This document shows positions 9,328-17,921 of a stretch of DNA of 64,000 nucleotides, piece after piece. The stretch comes from Streptomyces sp. AA1529 (GTDB lineage: Bacteria > Actinomycetota > Actinomycetes > Streptomycetales > Streptomycetaceae): NCBI RefSeq assembly GCF_000280905.1, contig NZ_ALAP01000041.1, forward strand, positions 97,416 to 161,415, written 5' to 3'. The first letter of the stretch is position 1; every line of letters begins with the position of its first letter. Position numbers and translations under genes: made by a program. The notes beneath the pieces are model-generated. The model ran no database searches. It was not told the DNA's origin and saw only the letters and a list, made by a program, of their open reading frames with translations.

Positions 9328-10517
9328 GCCCTGTCCGCGGCGGGCCCGGGTCCCGGGCCGCACGCGTCGGCACCGGCGTCACCGCGGCCGCCGTCGCCGC
9401 AGCCCTCGGCCTCATGCTGCTGGGCGGCGGGGCCGACCTGCCGCGCTTCACCGGGATCGAGGACCTGCCGCTGCCCGGCGGCGCCGACCTGGGCGACCAC
9501 CCCTACGAGGTGACCGCCGAGTTCGGCGACGTGCTCAGCCTGGTCCCGCAGTCCGCGGTGAAGGTCAACGACGTCACCGTAGGGAAGGTCACCGACATCT
9601 CCCTCTCCGGAAAGGGCTGGACGGCCGAGGTCACCATGCGGGTCAACGGCGACGTCCAGCTCCCCCGCAAGCCCTACGCGCGCATCGAGCAGTCCAGCCT
9701 GCTCGGCGAGAAGTACGTACAGCTCCTCGCCCCGCCGGAGGAGAAGGAGAAGGACACCGCGTCCCCCTCGGCGGCCCGCCCGGCCGTGGCGCACGGCCCC
9801 GGCCGGGACACCCGCATCCCGCTCTCCCGCACCAACCGCAACCCCGAGGTCGAAGAGGTGCTCGGCGCGCTGTCGATGCTGCTCAACGGCGGCGGCGTCA
9901 ACCAGCTCAAGACCATCACCACCGAGCTGAACAAGGCCCTGGACGGCAACGAGGAGGAGGTCAGATCCGTGCTCGGCCGCGTCGACAAGCTGGTGGGGAA
10001 CCTCGACCGGCACAAGGGCGACATCACCCGGGCCCTGGACGGCGTCAACCGGCTCTCCGCGACCCTCGCCGCCCGGAAGAAGAGCATCGGCACCGTGCTG
10101 ACCGACGTCAGCCCGGGACTGACCACCCTGGAGGACCAGCGGGGCCAGCTCATGACGATGCTCCGCTCCCTCGACACCCTCTCCGAGGTCGCCGTGGACA
10201 CCGTCGACCGCAGCAAGGACGACATCGTCGCCGACCTCAAGGCCCTCGCGCCCACTCTGCGGCGGCTCGCCGACTCCGGCCAGGACCTGCCCGACTCCCT
10301 CCAGGTGCTGTTCACGTATCCGTTCACCGACGAGGTGCTGCGCGGCGTCAAGGGCGACTACCTCAACCTGTACCTGAACGTGGCGGCGCCGCCCGGCACC
10401 ACGCTGACCCCGCCGCTGGAGGAGGAGCCGATTCCGCAGGATCCGGGCGCAGCCGGGAGCGGCGGTGCGGCTCCGCTCCCGCTCCCCGCCGTCGACGCCA
10501 CCGGAGGCGAGGGCTGA
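9324..10517 (+). CDS. mceE: MceE, Mce importer subunit without a lipobox
   Basis: This 397-residue protein starts at ATG 9324. The motif [10 protein letters not shown] just after the anchor and its place as fifth gene identify it as MceE (the LprK position). The MCE domain carries [20 protein letters not shown] and [12 protein letters not shown]. MceE proteins are usually lipoproteins, but here the anchor region reads [15 protein letters not shown] with no cysteine, so lipidation is not possible at the usual site and the hydrophobic segment should act as a membrane anchor. The stop shares a base with the mceF start. Confidence 0.88.
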   Translation: MSPVRGGPGSRAARVGTGVTAAAVAAALGLMLLGGGADLPRFTGIEDLPLPGGADLGDHPYEVTAEFGDVLSLVPQSAVKVNDVTVGKVTDISLSGKGWTAEVTMRVNGDVQLPRKPYARIEQSSLLGEKYVQLLAPPEEKEKDTASPSAARPAVAHGPGRDTRIPLSRTNRNPEVEEVLGALSMLLNGGGVNQLKTITTELNKALDGNEEEVRSVLGRVDKLVGNLDRHKGDITRALDGVNRLSATLAARKKSIGTVLTDVSPGLTTLEDQRGQLMTMLRSLDTLSEVAVDTVDRSKDDIVADLKALAPTLRRLADSGQDLPDSLQVLFTYPFTDEVLRGVKGDYLNLYLNVAAPPGTTLTPPLEEEPIPQDPGAAGSGGAAPLPLPAVDATGGEG

Positions 10518-11749
10518 TGCTGACCCGCGCCACCGTCCTGAAGAACATCGCCTTCCTGGCGCTCGCCGCGCTCGTCCTCGGCGTCATCGGAGTGCGCTAC
10601 GCGGACGTGGGCCGGTACGTGGGCCTGCGCGACTACTTCACCGTCCGCGTCGAACTGGCTCGCACCGGCGGTCTCTACGAGCACGCCGACGTCACCTACC
10701 GCGGGGTCTCCGTAGGCCGGGTGGGCGACCTCGACCTGACCGACGGCGGGGTCTCCGCCGAGCTGAGGATCAGGAACTCGGCACCGAGGATCCCCGCCGG
10801 ACTCACGGCGCATGTCGCCAACCTCTCCGCGGTCGGAGAGCAGTACCTCGACCTGCGGCCCGACACCGGCAAGGGCCCGTTCCTGCACGAGGGATCGGTC
10901 ATCCCGCAGCCCGACACGACCGTGCCGGCACCGCCCACCAAGGTGCTGGCCAGCGTGGACAACCTGGTCGCCGCCCTGCCGCGCAGCTCCCTGCGCACCG
11001 TCGTCGACGAACTGGGCGAGACCTTCGAGGGGCGGGGCGACGACCTGGAGGTCCTGCTCGACACCGGCAGCGAGTTCCTGGACGCCGCCGACGCCGCGGC
11101 GCCCGAGACCACCGGACTCATCGTCGACTCCGCGACCGTGCTGCGCACCCAGCGCGAGGAGGGCCGCGCCCTGCGCGACTTCGCCGACGGCGCCGAGGAA
11201 CTGCTCGGACAGCTCAAGAAGTCCGACCCCGACCTGCGCCGCCTCATCACCGCGACGCCGGGTGCCGCCACCCAGGTGACCGGCCTGCTGCGGGACCTCG
11301 ACCCCAGCCTCAGCGTGCTGCTCGCCAACCTCACCACCACCGCCGAACTGACCGTCACCCGGGCGCGTGGCCTGGAGGAACTGCTCGTCAAGCTGCCCCG
11401 GGTGGCGGCCGCCGGTTCCACGGCCGTCACCCGCGACGGCGCGTCCTTCAGCATGGCCCTGGCCTTCTTCGACCCGCTGCCGTGCACGGCGGGCTACGGC
11501 GACACCCCCTACCGGAGCGGGCTGGAGACGGGGAAGGCACCGCCCCTCAACGACCGTGCCCACTGCGCCTCCCCGCCCTCCAGCGGCAAGAACGTCCGGG
11601 GCTCGGCCAACGCACCCACCGGGGGGCCGCTGCCCGAACCGGCCCGGCCGGGTGCCTACGCCGCCGGCGCCGCCACCGCTCCCTTCGGCGACGGCGACGC
11701 GGGCCCCCGCGACATGGCCGGACTGCTCGGGCTGAAGGAGGAGCGATGA
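10517..11749 (+). CDS. mceF: MceF, Mce importer subunit
   Basis: This 410-residue protein starts at ATG 10517. The anchor (about residues 9-28) is followed by an MCE domain (VRVELARTGGLYEHADVTYR, then GVSVGRVGDLDLTD) and a helical tunnel region. The C-terminus has two cysteines (PLPCTAGYGDTPYR and DRAHCASPP) and a Gly/Pro/Ala-rich tail. It closes the mceA-F set. Its stop overlaps the first Mce-associated gene (ATGA), keeping the whole block translationally coupled. Confidence 0.9.
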   Translation: MLTRATVLKNIAFLALAALVLGVIGVRYADVGRYVGLRDYFTVRVELARTGGLYEHADVTYRGVSVGRVGDLDLTDGGVSAELRIRNSAPRIPAGLTAHVANLSAVGEQYLDLRPDTGKGPFLHEGSVIPQPDTTVPAPPTKVLASVDNLVAALPRSSLRTVVDELGETFEGRGDDLEVLLDTGSEFLDAADAAAPETTGLIVDSATVLRTQREEGRALRDFADGAEELLGQLKKSDPDLRRLITATPGAATQVTGLLRDLDPSLSVLLANLTTTAELTVTRARGLEELLVKLPRVAAAGSTAVTRDGASFSMALAFFDPLPCTAGYGDTPYRSGLETGKAPPLNDRAHCASPPSSGKNVRGSANAPTGGPLPEPARPGAYAAGAATAPFGDGDAGPRDMAGLLGLKEER

Positions 11750-12546
11750 CGACCGAGGTGAGCGGAGGGGGGCCCGTCTCCGGTACGGAACCGGGCCCCC
11801 GGGAGGAGCCCGGCGGCGAGCCCGCCGCAGAGGTCCGGACCGGGCCCGGGGAGAAGCCCGTCGCCGAGATGGCGCGCAGCACCGGGGAGGAGTCCAGCCG
11901 CGGCGCGTGCGCGGCCTCGGACGCGGCCCCGGACAAGGCAGCGGACACGCCCTCGGACGAGGCTTCGGAGACGCCACCGGACAAGGCCGAGGACGCAGTC
12001 GGGGACGGGACCGGCGAAGCGGCCCGTCCGGTCGGCCCCACCGGTCAGGGACCGGTCTGGCTGGCCGCGCTGCTGGTCGCGGCGCTGCTCTTCTGCGCGT
12101 TCTCCGGGTGGATCCACTGGCGGGCGCACACCGACGACGACCTCGCCTACTCCCGTGCCCGCGATCGGGCCCTGGCGGCCGGACGCGCCCATCTGGCCAC
12201 CCTCAACTCGGTCGACGCCGCGCACATCGAGGCCGATCTGCGCGAGTGGCGCCGGGCCGTCACCGGCCCCCTGCAGGACGAGCTCCGCCGTTCGGAGAAG
12301 AAGAGCGCGAAGAGCCTGCGGGAGCGCGGCAGCACGGCCCGGGCCGAGGTCACCGACGCGGCTCTGACCGGTCTGGACGACACGGCGGGCACCGCGACGC
12401 TCATCGCGACCCTGCGGATCCGCACGGCCACCCGCTCCGGCACCCCCGCGACGGACCGCAAACGGATGCGGGCGGGGCTCGAACGGACCGAACAGGGCTG
12501 GAAGCTCACCTCGGTGACGCCGGTCGCGGTCGGGGAGGAGAGCTGA
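11746..12546 (+). CDS. Mce-associated membrane protein, type A copy 1
   Basis: This 266-residue protein has an acidic, Pro/Glu/Ala-rich cytoplasmic head of about 100 residues, one membrane segment (about 104-124) and an extracytoplasmic domain of about 140 residues. That domain (ALAAGRAHLATLNSVD, then EADLREWRRAVTGPLQDEL) resembles the Mas/Mam proteins that stabilise mycobacterial Mce complexes. It matches the protein at 13206-13790 (EQAVQNLNTLD, LDSWEQSTTGELRGQLKKG), so the two are paralogues. Its ATG overlaps the mceF stop. Confidence 0.82.
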   Translation: MTTEVSGGGPVSGTEPGPREEPGGEPAAEVRTGPGEKPVAEMARSTGEESSRGACAASDAAPDKAADTPSDEASETPPDKAEDAVGDGTGEAARPVGPTGQGPVWLAALLVAALLFCAFSGWIHWRAHTDDDLAYSRARDRALAAGRAHLATLNSVDAAHIEADLREWRRAVTGPLQDELRRSEKKSAKSLRERGSTARAEVTDAALTGLDDTAGTATLIATLRIRTATRSGTPATDRKRMRAGLERTEQGWKLTSVTPVAVGEES

Positions 12547-12547
12547 G

Positions 12548-13138
12548 GTGCGCTGGAGACGTGGGGCGGGGGAGAGCCCCGGGACAGGGCGCCGGGCATC
12601 CGCGCTCCGGGCGGTCGCCTGGCTGCCGGACCTGTTGACCCGGCGCCGGGCCCGCTGGTGCGCGGTGGTGGTGCTCGTCGCGGCACTCGCCGCCGGGACC
12701 GGACTCCTGGTGCGGGCGGCCGAGCTGACGGGCGGTCCGGCGGCACGGAACGCGGCCCTCACCGACCGGGCGGCGACCAGCAGGGTCTCCGGCGAGGTTC
12801 AGGACGCGCTCGCCCGGATCTTCTCCTACACCCCCGAGGACCTGTCAGGGACGGAGAAGGCGGCCGACCAGGTGCTGGCGGGGAAGGCGGCGCGACAGTA
12901 CGAGTCGCTGTTCGGCCAGGTCAGAAAGCGCGCGGGAAAGCAGAAGCTGACCCTCGCCACCCGGGTGGTGAGCGTGGGGGTGACCCGGCTGCACGGTGAC
13001 CGCGCCCACCTCCTCGTCTTCCTCGACCAGACCACCCACCGCGCGGGCCGTGACCCGGCGCACGCCGGCGCCCAGCTCTCCGTCTCGGCCCGGCGGCAGC
13101 ACGGCGACTGGCGGATCGTCGGCATCACGGCGCGCTGA
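12548..13138 (+). CDS. Mce-associated membrane protein, type B copy 1
   Basis: This 196-residue protein starts at GTG 12548, one base after the previous stop. A basic head leads to one membrane segment (about residues 37-57) and an extracytoplasmic domain. The start of that domain (RNAALTDRAATSRVSGEV, then FSY) and its centre match the protein at 13812-14924, its paralogue. The soluble domain is compact and likely has the small alpha/beta fold common in Mam proteins. A 67-base gap follows before the next gene. Confidence 0.82.
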   Translation: MRWRRGAGESPGTGRRASALRAVAWLPDLLTRRRARWCAVVVLVAALAAGTGLLVRAAELTGGPAARNAALTDRAATSRVSGEVQDALARIFSYTPEDLSGTEKAADQVLAGKAARQYESLFGQVRKRAGKQKLTLATRVVSVGVTRLHGDRAHLLVFLDQTTHRAGRDPAHAGAQLSVSARRQHGDWRIVGITAR

Positions 13139-13205
13139 GACCGGACCGCGGGATCACGCAGCACCCCGGCAGCAGGGAAACGGGAAGAGGGAAGAGAGGC
13201 GAGAC

Positions 13206-13790
13206 GTGGCAGAGGCGACACGGGCGGAGGGGGAGGGGCGGCGCACCCGGTGGTCCCCGGCGGGCGGTCCGGTGCGGGTGGCGGCCGTGGCCCTGATGGT
13301 GGTGGCACTGTGCTGTGCGGCCTGGACGGGCTTCTCCTGGTACGGCGCCGCGCACGACGACACGCTCGACTACGCCGCCACGCGCGACGAGGTGCGCGCT
13401 GCGGGCGAACAGGCGGTGCAGAACCTCAACACGCTCGACCACCGCAAGCTGGAGAGCGGGCTCGACTCCTGGGAGCAGTCGACCACCGGCGAGCTGCGTG
13501 GCCAGCTCAAGAAGGGCCGCGAGGAGTTCGAGAAGCAGATCCGCGAGGCCAGGACCGTCACCTCGGCCCGCATCCTCTCCAGCGCCGTGGCGGAGCTGGA
13601 CGAGCGCGCGGGACGGGCCGGAATGCTGATCGCCGTCCGCACCACGGTCAAGGCACCCGACGAGAAGCCGGCCATCAAGCAGACCCGGATGCGGGGCGAG
13701 CTCACCCGCACCGGCGAGGGGTGGAAGCTCAGCGCCCTCGAACAGGTGCCGGTCGGCTACACCGCCGCCGAACCGGACGAGAGCGACTGA
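13206..13790 (+). CDS. Mce-associated membrane protein, type A copy 2
   Basis: This 194-residue protein starts at GTG 13206 after a purine-rich AGAGAGGCGA; in-frame codons further upstream lack such a site. The membrane segment spans about residues 23-45 (VAAVALMVVALCCAAWTGF). The extracytoplasmic domain closely parallels the one encoded at 11746-12546, including the terminal pattern TRTGEGWKLSALEQVPVG against ERTEQGWKLTSVTPVAVG. It lacks the long acidic head of its paralogue. It likely supports assembly or stability of the Mce complex. Confidence 0.82.
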   Translation: MAEATRAEGEGRRTRWSPAGGPVRVAAVALMVVALCCAAWTGFSWYGAAHDDTLDYAATRDEVRAAGEQAVQNLNTLDHRKLESGLDSWEQSTTGELRGQLKKGREEFEKQIREARTVTSARILSSAVAELDERAGRAGMLIAVRTTVKAPDEKPAIKQTRMRGELTRTGEGWKLSALEQVPVGYTAAEPDESD

Positions 13791-13811
13791 CCGCAGAGCC
13801 GGAGGAATCCC

Positions 13812-14924
13812 ATGTCGACCACCCGCCACCTCGTCAACCGCAGACGCCGCATCGAGGCCCGGCCGCGCCCCGAGGCGGAGCGCTCCGCCCCCGCGGCAGC
13901 CGGACGCGCCGGAACGCCGGACGCGCCGGACCGCGACGCCGGCGGCGCGCAGCCCGGCCCCGGGCCCGCCGCGGGGGAAGAACAGCAGCCGGTCCCGGAG
14001 CCCGGCTCCGGATCCGCCCGCACCGACGCCGGGAACGGCGCCCGGACCGCCTCCGGGGCCGGCGCCAAGTCCGGTGCCCGGTCCGGTGCGAAGTCCGGCC
14101 GGAAGCCGTCCGGTGCCGGGGCCGGAAGCAGCTCCGTCGCCCGCGTTTCCGTCCGGCCGGGGCGCAGGGCGCGGACCGGGCCGTCCGGCGCCGCGGCCGC
14201 CGCCGAGGACGCGGAGCGCAAGCGCACCCCGCGTGGCCGGTTTCCCGCTGCCATCCTCTCGCGGCTCGCGCGGGCTCCCCGTACGCTTCCGGCGGTCTGC
14301 GCGGTGTTGACCCTGGTCTTCGGCGGCTTCGCCGGCTGGGCGGCGAGCGAGGCCCGCGAACTGCGGGACACCGCCTCGGCCCGCAACTCCGCACTCGCCG
14401 ACGCGGCCCGCACCAGCGAGGTCAAGGGCGAGGTCACCAGCGCGGTCAACGCGCTCTTCTCCTACGACCACGCGCATCCGGAGAAGAACGAGCGCGCGGC
14501 CGACCGGCTGCTGACCGGACGCGCTGTCGAACAGCACCGTGCGCTCCTGGCCCGTGTCCGGGCACAGGACCGGGCGCAGAAGCTGGTCCTGACGACGACG
14601 GTCACCGACAGCGCGGTCACCGAGCTGGAGGGCGACCGCGCCCGGGTGCTCCTCTTCGCCGACCAGCACAGCGCCCGCACCGCGGGGAAGGCCGGCTCGG
14701 CGGACGGTTCGAAAGGCACGTCCGGAGGCGAATCGAAGTCCAAGGACGGGGCCGGGGCCCAGGACAAGTCCAAGGACGGGGACAAGGCCAAGGACGGGGC
14801 CAAGGCCCAGGACAAGGACAAGGCCGAGGACGGGAACGCCACCTACGCGGGGGCGATGCTCGCCGTCAACGCCGTGCGCGAGGACGGCGCGTGGCGGATC
14901 GCCGCGATCGACACCCTCGACTGA
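13812..14924 (+). CDS. Mce-associated membrane protein, type B copy 2, with Lys/Asp-rich insert
   Basis: This 370-residue protein starts at ATG 13812 with GGAGGA at 13801-13806. The head of about 155 residues is long, basic and low in complexity (Gly/Ala/Ser/Arg). One membrane segment (about 159-178) is followed by a domain paralogous to the one at 12548-13138 (RNSALADAARTSEVKGEV, FSY). Within the soluble domain a repetitive insert of SKDG, KAKDG and AQDK units (roughly residues 295-340) extends a surface loop. It is absent from the shorter paralogue and is probably disordered. It ends the continuous mce block. Confidence 0.8.
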   Translation: MSTTRHLVNRRRRIEARPRPEAERSAPAAAGRAGTPDAPDRDAGGAQPGPGPAAGEEQQPVPEPGSGSARTDAGNGARTASGAGAKSGARSGAKSGRKPSGAGAGSSSVARVSVRPGRRARTGPSGAAAAAEDAERKRTPRGRFPAAILSRLARAPRTLPAVCAVLTLVFGGFAGWAASEARELRDTASARNSALADAARTSEVKGEVTSAVNALFSYDHAHPEKNERAADRLLTGRAVEQHRALLARVRAQDRAQKLVLTTTVTDSAVTELEGDRARVLLFADQHSARTAGKAGSADGSKGTSGGESKSKDGAGAQDKSKDGDKAKDGAKAQDKDKAEDGNATYAGAMLAVNAVREDGAWRIAAIDTLD

Positions 14925-14996
14925 CCGGCTCGGGCTCCGGGCCCGCACCGGACCCGCCCGGCATCGGCCGGCACGCACCGGGAGGAGAGCGAGCAG

Positions 14997-16289
14997 ATGA
15001 CGCAGCAGGAGGGAATCCGCGCCCGCCGGGGCGGCCGTCACACCGCCGCCGGTGTCCGGAGCGCTCCGGACACCGGCGGCGGCAGGCGCGTCCGGCTGCG
15101 CCGTCGCGCGGCGGGCACCGCGCTCGCCGCGCTGGCGGTCGCCGCGCTGACGGCCTCCCAGGCACCCGGCGCTGTCGGCCCCCCGGAGGCCCGGGAACCG
15201 TGGAAGCCGGTGCGCACGGGCACCCCGTATCCGGAGGGCGCCGCCGACGACGGCTCGTACCATGTCGAACTCCCGCCCCTGGCGCGTCCCGACGGCGTCG
15301 GGTCCGCCCGCACCCCCGGCCTGCGGTCCAGGGCCGAGGCCGAATCCGGCATACCGGCGACGGTGCTGCGCGCCTACCGGAACGCCGAGCGGCGGCTGCG
15401 CGTCCAGGCCCCCGGATGCGGACTGCGCTGGGAACTGCTGGCGGCGCTGGGGAAGGTGGAGTCCGGGCAGGCGCGGGGCGGCGATCTGCGGTCCGACGGC
15501 ACCACCCGCCGGCCGATCCTGGGCCCGGTGCTGGACGGCGACGGGTTCGCGCGCATCACGGACACCGACGGCGGTGCCTGGGACGGTGACACGCGGTTCG
15601 ACCGGGCGGTCGGCCCGATGCAGTTCATCCCCGGGACCTGGCGCAGCTGGGGCGCGGACGGCAACGGCGACGGCAGGAAGGACCCGCACAACATCCACGA
15701 CGCGGCGCTGGCCGCGGGCCGCTACCTGTGCGCCGGGGACCGGGACCTGACCGGCTCCGCCCAACTGCGCGCGGCCGTCCTGAGCTACAACCACTCGGAC
15801 GCCTATCTGCGCACCGTGCTCGCCTGGTTCGACTTCTACCGCAAGGGCGCCCACGCCGTGCCGGACGGCGAGGGCGTGCTGCCGACCAGTCCGGGCGCGG
15901 GCGGCGCGGACAGGGCGAAGGACGGGAGCGGTGGGAAGGACAGGAGGCACAAGAGCAACAGGAGCGACAAGAACGACAAGAACGACAAGAACAAGGAGAA
16001 GGGCAGGGGCGGCGCCACGCCGGGCCGCGGGAACCCCGGCTCCGGGACCCCCGGCGGCGGTGGCGGTGCGGAACCCGGCGGCGGACCGAGCCCTCGCCCC
16101 ACCGGTTCCGCTTCCGGCTCCCCCGACCCGGACGACTCCGGGACTCCGGGGGGTGGTTCCGGCGAGTCGCCGGGCTGCCCGCAGGATTCCGGATCGCCGC
16201 CGCCCGGCCCGACGAAGTCCCCGTCACCGTCGCCCACACCGACTCCGACCGGTACCGGCGCGCCCTGTGGGAGCGGAGCGGGCGGCTGA
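14997..16289 (+). CDS. Secreted MltB-like lytic transglycosylase
   Basis: This 430-residue enzyme should cleave peptidoglycan glycan strands. It starts at ATG 14997 with GGAGGAG at 14981-14987. An Arg-rich head and hydrophobic stretch (about residues 31-60) make an export signal. The SLT_2/MltB-like domain has the catalytic glutamate in LGKVESGQ (about E155), FDRAVGPMQFIPGTWRSWGA, and a calcium-loop-like DGNGDGRKDP. After residue 290 the tail is Lys/Asn/Asp-rich, then Gly/Pro-rich, and is probably cell-wall spanning. It lies 72 bases after the last Mce-associated gene, so it may open the wall for the Mce complex (inference). Codons 16-29 lie in a perfect 40-bp palindrome. Confidence 0.85.
   Translation: MTQQEGIRARRGGRHTAAGVRSAPDTGGGRRVRLRRRAAGTALAALAVAALTASQAPGAVGPPEAREPWKPVRTGTPYPEGAADDGSYHVELPPLARPDGVGSARTPGLRSRAEAESGIPATVLRAYRNAERRLRVQAPGCGLRWELLAALGKVESGQARGGDLRSDGTTRRPILGPVLDGDGFARITDTDGGAWDGDTRFDRAVGPMQFIPGTWRSWGADGNGDGRKDPHNIHDAALAAGRYLCAGDRDLTGSAQLRAAVLSYNHSDAYLRTVLAWFDFYRKGAHAVPDGEGVLPTSPGAGGADRAKDGSGGKDRRHKSNRSDKNDKNDKNKEKGRGGATPGRGNPGSGTPGGGGGAEPGGGPSPRPTGSASGSPDPDDSGTPGGGSGESPGCPQDSGSPPPGPTKSPSPSPTPTPTGTGAPCGSGAGG
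15043..15082. repeat. Perfect 40-bp palindrome inside the transglycosylase gene
   Basis: Bases 15043-15062 are the exact reverse complement of 15063-15082, with no spacer. It starts 46 bases after the A of the ATG and encodes part of the signal-peptide head. In RNA it could fold into a hairpin of about 18 bp with a 4-base loop very near the start codon. The centre is GGAGCGCTCC. Confidence 0.9.
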
Positions 16290-16359
16290 CCCGGGGAGTT
16301 CCGCGGGAGAGCGGGGGACCCGCTGACCGGAGCGCTTCCCCGGGGCTCCGGACGCTGAT

Positions 16360-16393
16360 GCCGCCCGCGGGCCCTCCACCGGCCGCGGGCGGC
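16360..16393. terminator. Hairpin between convergent transglycosylase and CDF genes
   Basis: An 11-bp perfect GC stem (16360-16370 with 16383-16393) closes a 12-base loop. It sits between two convergent genes, 70 bases past one stop and 120 past the other, as expected for a bidirectional terminator. No T-run is present. The rest of 16290-16513 shows nothing I can name. Confidence 0.5.
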
Positions 16394-16513
16394 TGACCAG
16401 CGGTGGTGCGGCCCGGGCGTCGGACGGGACGACGCCCGGGACTTCCTCCGGAGTGCCCTGCCCCTGCACTGCCCGGCAGGGCCGAACGGCCCCTCCCGGT
16501 CCGCCGGGTGCCC

Positions 16514-17578
16514 TCAGCCGAGGTGCACCGGGCCGTGCGGGGTCTCGCAGTGGCCCGCAGCCGACCCCGCCGGGGTGCGGCCGCCGCTCTCGGCCGACCG
16601 GTCCGCGTGGTCGATCTGCAGCGTGGTGTGGGTCAGTCCGTGCCGGTCGGCCAGCATCCGGTCCAGGGCGCGGCGGACGCGGTGGCAGTCGCCGCCCGGC
16701 TCCACCAGGACGTGGGCCGACAGCGCGGGTTCGCCCGAGGTGATCGTCCAGATGTGCAGGTCGTGCACCTCGGTGACCGCGTCGGTCGCGGCCAGTTCGG
16801 CACCGACCTCGTCCGGGTCGAGCCCGACCGGCGCGGCTTCGAGGAAGATGCGGCCGGAGTCGCGCAGCAGTCCCCAGCCCGCCTTCAGCATCAATCCGGT
16901 GACCAGCAGCGTGGCCAGCGCGTCGGCTCGTGCGAACCCGGTGGTCAGGACGACCAGACCGGCCACGGCGGTGCCGATGAAGGCGAACAGGTCGTTGAGG
17001 ATGTGCTGGTAGGCGCCCTCGATGTTGAGCGAGGAGCGGTTCGCCCGGGACAGGCACCAGGTGGCCAGCAGATTGACCGCGATGCCCACCAGTGCCGTGC
17101 TCAGCACCATCCAGCCCGTCACCTCGGGCGGATCGATCAGCCTGCGTACGGCCTCGTATCCGAGCCAGAGGGCGGCCAGTATCAGCGTGAGCCCGTTGGC
17201 GTGGGCCGAGAGGATCTCCGCGCGCTTGAGTCCGAAGGTGAAGCCACCGCGGGCGGGCCGCGCCGACAGCCGCATCGCCACCAGTGCCAGCACGATCGAG
17301 AACGCGTCGGTCAGCATGTGCGCCGCGTCCGACAGCAGGGCCAGCGAGCCCGCCAGCACCGCGACGGCCGTCTCGACGACGATGAAGAAGATGATCAGCG
17401 CCAGCGCCGCCGAGAGCCAGCGCCGGTCGGCCCCGGCCGAGACCCCGTGTGTGTGCCCCGCGTGGCCGTGCTCCGGTCCGTTTCCCCGCCCGGGTCCCTG
17501 ACCCGGTTCCCGCTCGTGCCCGTGGCCGGGCTTCCCGTGTCCGTGCTCGTCTCTCGCGCCCACGTCGGTCCTCCCCAT
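16514..17578 (-). CDS. Cation diffusion facilitator (zinc/cobalt-type exporter)
   Basis: This 354-residue inner-membrane exporter of divalent metal ions probably works by proton antiport. It starts at ATG 17578 with GAGGG just upstream; the frame stays open further but without family features. A His-rich head (DEHGHGKPGHGHE, PEHGHAGHTHG) may bind metal. Six membrane helices follow. The paired HxxxD metal sites are in SDAAHMLTDAF and EGAYQHILNDLF, as in ZitB/CzcD. A cytoplasmic C-terminal domain includes VHDLHIWTITSG. A TTGACA at 17707-17702 on the coding strand may be its -35 region. Confidence 0.9.
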   Translation of the reverse strand: MGRTDVGARDEHGHGKPGHGHEREPGQGPGRGNGPEHGHAGHTHGVSAGADRRWLSAALALIIFFIVVETAVAVLAGSLALLSDAAHMLTDAFSIVLALVAMRLSARPARGGFTFGLKRAEILSAHANGLTLILAALWLGYEAVRRLIDPPEVTGWMVLSTALVGIAVNLLATWCLSRANRSSLNIEGAYQHILNDLFAFIGTAVAGLVVLTTGFARADALATLLVTGLMLKAGWGLLRDSGRIFLEAAPVGLDPDEVGAELAATDAVTEVHDLHIWTITSGEPALSAHVLVEPGGDCHRVRRALDRMLADRHGLTHTTLQIDHADRSAESGGRTPAGSAAGHCETPHGPVHLG

Positions 17579-17921
17579 CGCTGCCCTCGGCGACCCGCGG
17601 ACGTGCTGCGCGCACCGTCGGCCGGCGCCGTCGCGCCCCCGGGTCCACAGGCAGTGAAACCCACCCCGTGGTGTGGCTGCAAAGACTGCACCGGTGACCG
17701 TTGTCAATACCGATAACACCGCTGTGACCTGCGACTTCTTCATGAATTCCGTTGTCGCTCCGACCCGGGGCCGAGCGCGGGCCATGGACCGCGGGCGCTC
17801 GGCGGCCCGTCCTGCATCGTGATGACTTCACCCGGATTCCCGCGTCCGTGTGCCGCCGGATCTGAGAAGCTGGCCGCAACCGGCGATCGACAAAGAGCGA
17901 TATGGGCGGTGTGAGTCGTAG
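17579..17921. promoter_or_regulatory. Divergent intergenic region between CDF and GH3 genes
   Basis: This 343-base gap holds no gene I can support. It is less GC-rich around 17680-17760. On the minus strand TTGACA (17707-17702) could be a -35 element for the exporter, with only a weak -10 match about 18 bases downstream. TGTCAATACCGATAACA (17702-17718) is a loose inverted repeat that might bind a metal sensor, but it does not match the Zur consensus I know. Nothing convincing is seen for the GH3 promoter. Confidence 0.35.

Noticed and set aside
13125..15950. A 941-codon minus-strand frame opposite the Mce-associated and transglycosylase genes
   Set aside because: Low-complexity Gly/Arg/Pro translation; it is a shadow of the plus-strand genes.
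17702..17718. A Zur box upstream of the CDF exporter
   Set aside because: Only a loose dyad, with mismatches in the core; the family exports metal, so Zur repression would be unexpected.
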